Translations under genes and position numbers: made by a program
Source of the DNA: Thioclava sp. SK-1
GTDB lineage: Bacteria > Pseudomonadota > Alphaproteobacteria > Rhodobacterales > Rhodobacteraceae
Length of the DNA: 64,000 bases
NCBI RefSeq assembly: GCF_001705665.1
Contig: NZ_MDHA01000026.1
Span: forward strand, 62,001 to 126,000
Direction of reading: 5' to 3'
In this document: in pieces, positions 61,488 to 64,000 of the stretch
Layout of the letters: each line of letters opens with the position of its first letter
Numbering within the stretch: the stretch's first letter is position 1
The notes under the pieces: model-generated
What the model was told of the DNA's origin: nothing
Databases searched by the model: none
Seen by the model: only the letters and a program-made list of their open reading frames with translations

Positions 61488-62852
61488 ATGCTGACCAATG
61501 ATCTGACCGCTGTAACCGAAGCAGACCGCGCCCATATTTGGCACCATTTGCTGCAACATAAATCATTGGAAACCAATGACCCACGCATCATCGTCAAGGG
61601 CGCGGGCATACGTGTTTGGGATCAAAAAGGCACAGAGCTGTTAGATGCGGTTTCGGGCGGGGTCTGGACCGTCAATGTGGGCTATGGCCGCGATTCCATT
61701 GCCAATGCTGTGCGCGATCAATTGATTGAATTACCTTATTTTGCAGGCTCGGCCGGATCAATTCCCGGATCGATTTTTGCCGAGCGACTGTTGACGAAAA
61801 TGCCGGGCATGAGCCGGGTCTACTACGCGAATTCAGGATCAGAGGCCAATGAGAAGGTCTTTAAAATGGTCCGTCAAATCTCGGCCAAATACCACGGTGG
61901 TAAAAAATCCAAGATCTTGTTCCGGGAACGCGATTATCACGGCTCTACGCTGGGCACGCTGGCCGCCTGTGGTCAGCCTGAACGCGCCGCACAATACGGG
62001 CCGCTGCCCGGAGGCTTTATTGAAGTGCCGCATTGCTGCGAATATCGGGCGCAATGGGATGTGGAGAACTACGGCCAACGCGCAGCCGATGCGATTGAAG
62101 AAGTCATCTTGCGCGAAGGGCCAGATGAAATTGGCCTGCTGTGTCTGGAACCTGTCACCGCGGGCGGTGGCGTCATCGTGCCGCCTCAAGGATATTGGGA
62201 AAGGGTGCAGGAAATCTGCACCAAATATGACATCTTGCTGCATATTGACGAGGTCGTGTGCGGTATGGGGCGCACGGGCGTTTGGTTTGGCTATCAAAAC
62301 TATGGGATTCAGCCCGATTTCGTGACAATGGCCAAGGGTGTGGCCTCTGGCTATGCAGCGATTTCGTGCTGCGTTACAACAGATGCGGTGTTTGAAAAAT
62401 TCAAGGACTCCGAGGATCATCTGGGCTATTTCCGCGATATCTCGACCTTTGGAGGCTGCACGGCAGGGCCTGCGGCGGCATTGGAAAACATGCGCATCAT
62501 CGAAGATGAAAACCTGTTGCAAAACACGCTGGATATGGGGGCGCGCTTTTTGTCTAATCTGAACGGGTTGATGGAAAAGCATCCCGTCATCGGGGATGTA
62601 CGCGGGGCCGGTCTGTTCGTAGGGGCCGAATTGGTCACCGACCGTAGAACGAAAGAGCCCGTAGATGAAAAAATCGGCGCGCAGGTCGTGGCCGAAGCCG
62701 CAAAACGTGGCGTGATCATTGGAATCACCAATCGATCATTGCCCGGATTGAACAATACGCTGTGTTTCAGCCCTGCCCTGATCGCCACGTCCGACGATAT
62801 CGATCAGATCACCGAGGCAGTCGACGGTGCCTTAACCGCAGTGTTTGGCTAA
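61488..62852 (+). CDS. Class III (PLP-dependent) omega-aminotransferase, taurine/beta-alanine-pyruvate type
   Basis: The 454-residue protein has VSGGVWTVNVGYG, YYANSGSEANEKVFKMVRQ, RDYHGSTLGTLAACGQPER, the Asp motif LLHIDEVVCGMGRTG and the PLP Lys in VTMAKGVASGYAAIS. It moves a terminal amino group to pyruvate or another keto acid. The overall look is of the taurine-pyruvate group, but substrate is not readable from sequence. AGAGGA precedes ATG 61488; an upstream in-frame ATG at 61383 is rejected because it crosses the promoter. It closes the catabolic cluster. Confidence 0.9.
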   Translation: MLTNDLTAVTEADRAHIWHHLLQHKSLETNDPRIIVKGAGIRVWDQKGTELLDAVSGGVWTVNVGYGRDSIANAVRDQLIELPYFAGSAGSIPGSIFAERLLTKMPGMSRVYYANSGSEANEKVFKMVRQISAKYHGGKKSKILFRERDYHGSTLGTLAACGQPERAAQYGPLPGGFIEVPHCCEYRAQWDVENYGQRAADAIEEVILREGPDEIGLLCLEPVTAGGGVIVPPQGYWERVQEICTKYDILLHIDEVVCGMGRTGVWFGYQNYGIQPDFVTMAKGVASGYAAISCCVTTDAVFEKFKDSEDHLGYFRDISTFGGCTAGPAAALENMRIIEDENLLQNTLDMGARFLSNLNGLMEKHPVIGDVRGAGLFVGAELVTDRRTKEPVDEKIGAQVVAEAAKRGVIIGITNRSLPGLNNTLCFSPALIATSDDIDQITEAVDGALTAVFG

Positions 62853-62868
62853 TCCCCCAAGCCAATGC

Positions 62869-62952
62869 GCGGCACCTTGCCTGTGCGCGGTGCCGCAAAC
62901 CCGTGAATGGGCTGCGAAAACACGGGTTCGCACAGGCGGAACCTGTTTTCGC
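62869..62952 (+). ncRNA. Structured RNA candidate with kissing hairpin loops, upstream of tig
   Basis: Hairpin A is GCGGCACC (62869-62876) / GGTGCCGC (62889-62896) with a 12-nt loop. Hairpin C is GCGAAAACA (62914-62922) / TGTTTTCGC (62944-62952), continued after a 2-nt bulge by GGTTC (62925-62929) / GAACC (62939-62943), giving 14 bp and a 9-nt loop. Loop A (GCCTGTGC, 62879-62886) is perfectly complementary to loop C (GCACAGGC, 62930-62937). An alternative stem CCCGTG (62900-62905) / CACGGG (62921-62926) would compete with hairpin C. It is not a tRNA. It may be a tig leader element, a 3' end structure of the aminotransferase mRNA, or a small RNA. Confidence 0.5.
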
Positions 62953-63001
62953 CTTGCCACGCAGGCCCCTGATCAATAGAAAACGCGGGAATTAAGTTGC
63001 G

Positions 63002-63026
63002 GCCCCTTCGGACATTCCGTCGGGGC
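63002..63026 (+). promoter_or_regulatory. Hairpin in the tig leader
   Basis: GCCCC (63002-63006) pairs with GGGGC (63022-63026), and CGGA (63009-63012) with TCCG (63016-63019) around CAT. The structure ends 21 bp before the tig start and about 10 bp before its AAAAAGGA ribosome-binding site. There is no T-tract, so a leader or mRNA-stability role is likelier than termination. Confidence 0.4.
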
Positions 63027-63047
63027 AGTCAAGAAAAAGGACATCAT

Positions 63048-64000
63048 ATGCAGGTCACCGAGACCCTGAACGAAGGCCTCAAGCGCGGCTACAAGATCAC
63101 CATCACAGCGGCCGAGCTGGAAGAAAAAGTTACGGCAAAGCTGAAAGAAGCGCAGCCGGAAATCGAGATGAAGGGCTTCCGCAAAGGTAAAGTCCCGATG
63201 GCGATGCTGAAAAAGCAATTCGGCGAGCGCATGATGGGCGAAACCATGCAGGAATCGGTCGACGGCGCGATGCAAGAGCATCTTGAAAAGTCGGGTGATC
63301 GTCCTGCGATGCAGCCTAAAATCGAGATGGAAGGCGGCGAACAGTGGAAGCCCGGTGACGACGTTGTCGTGGCTGTAGAATACGAAGCCCTGCCAGAGAT
63401 CCCCGAGTTTGATGCCGCTGGCCTGAAGCTGGAAAAGCTGGTTGTCAAAGCATCCGACGAAGCGATTGAAGAAGCGCTGAACGGTCTGGCCGAAAACGCT
63501 CAGAACTTTGAGAAAAAGCGCAAAGGCACCAAAGCCAAAGACGGCGATCAGGTTGTCATCGACTTTGAAGGTTTCGTAGATGGCGAAGCGTTTGAAGGCG
63601 GCAAAGGCGAAGACTATCCGTTGGTGCTGGGCTCGAACTCTTTCATCCCGGGCTTCGAAGACCAATTGGTCGGCGCAAAGCAGGAAGACGAGCTGGACGT
63701 AAACGTATCCTTCCCTGAGCAATATCAGGCTGAGCATCTGGCCGGCAAAGCCGCCGTGTTTAAATGCACCGTCAAAGAAGTTCGCGGCCCCAAAGCTGCG
63801 GAAGTTGATGACGAGCTGGCAAAGAAATTCGGTGCCGAAGATCTTGATGGTCTGAAAAAACAGATCGCTGAGCGTCTGGAAGCAGAATACACCGGTGCTG
63901 CGCGTCAGATCCTGAAGCGTGGTCTGTTGGACCAGCTGGACGACAAAGTGACCTTTGAACTGCCACCTTCTCTGGTTTCAGCGGAAGCATCGCAGATCGC
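63048..64000 (+). CDS. tig: Trigger factor (3' end outside window)
   Basis: Trigger factor is the ribosome-associated chaperone and peptidyl-prolyl isomerase that meets nascent chains. The first 317 codons are present. The ribosome-binding signature GFRKGKVP is at residues 43-50, the FKBP-type isomerase domain runs from about 150 to 245 ([20 protein letters not shown]...[18 protein letters not shown]), and the C-terminal substrate-binding arm begins after that. AAAAAGGA precedes the ATG. Lys/Glu-rich codon use reflects a highly expressed gene. The remaining part lies beyond 64000. Confidence 0.97.
   Translation, partial: MQVTETLNEGLKRGYKITITAAELEEKVTAKLKEAQPEIEMKGFRKGKVPMAMLKKQFGERMMGETMQESVDGAMQEHLEKSGDRPAMQPKIEMEGGEQWKPGDDVVVAVEYEALPEIPEFDAAGLKLEKLVVKASDEAIEEALNGLAENAQNFEKKRKGTKAKDGDQVVIDFEGFVDGEAFEGGKGEDYPLVLGSNSFIPGFEDQLVGAKQEDELDVNVSFPEQYQAEHLAGKAAVFKCTVKEVRGPKAAEVDDELAKKFGAEDLDGLKKQIAERLEAEYTGAARQILKRGLLDQLDDKVTFELPPSLVSAEASQI

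Noticed and set aside
62869-62952. tRNA or tmRNA gene in front of tig
   Set aside because: The stems do not form a cloverleaf: no acceptor stem, no anticodon arm and no T-arm with correct spacing.

Overview
The window looks like chromosomal DNA of a marine-type Rhodobacteraceae bacterium (Roseobacter group, Alphaproteobacteria). Evidence: the surE-pcm-LysM lipoprotein run, tatABC followed by a DUF815 ATPase, the SDR-uvrC-pgsA-moaD-moaE order, a DksA with a degenerate zinc finger, and above all a SAM/SAH riboswitch in front of metK, an RNA class described only from Rhodobacterales. Coding density is high, many genes overlap by ATGA, and I see no phage, transposase, rRNA, tRNA or CRISPR array.

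Layout. 1-177: tail of an unidentified gene. 424-3188: surE, pcm and a LysM/LytM lipoprotein. 3374-5378: an SDR, a membrane-anchored aspartic protease and a MarC protein. 5678-8282: tatA, tatB, tatC and a DUF815 ATPase. 8527-10551: a ferredoxin-ASKHA corrinoid reactivator. 10572-17708: rsmE, ubiA, an OmpA-family protein, S49 protease, Ca/Na antiporter and a pteridine-reductase-like SDR. 18051-22417: uvrC, a lysine-aminomutase-like radical SAM enzyme, pgsA, moaD and moaE. 22490-25217: a split MnmC-like pair and a DMT permease. 25183-32574: lytic transglycosylase, dapA, metK, lnt, corC-like and ybeY. 32619-36946: FAD monooxygenase, dksA, MoxR ATPase and DUF3422.

Two accessory blocks follow. 37013-46461 is a hydroxamate-type siderophore utilisation island: a DUF2218-SIP reductase, an exporter-fold ABC protein, FhuCBD-like importer, TonB receptor and AraC regulator, with no siderophore biosynthesis genes in view. 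46606-48972 is a chemoreceptor with a nitrate/nitrite-type sensing domain. 49177-62852 is a catabolic cluster: amidase, IclR regulator, dipeptide-type ABC importer, an M81 hydrolase, two M20 hydrolases, an XRE-cupin regulator and a class III aminotransferase. It probably imports and dismantles an amide- or peptide-linked compound whose identity I cannot read from sequence. The window ends inside tig (trigger factor).

Most unusual signals: a structured RNA candidate at 62869-62952 in front of tig, with two hairpins whose loops are perfectly complementary over 8 nt (kissing-loop geometry); the SAM/SAH riboswitch; a repeated hairpin-plus-tail intergenic element at two loci with a third partial match; and a shared TTGTCGACA dyad in the two promoter regions of the catabolic cluster.
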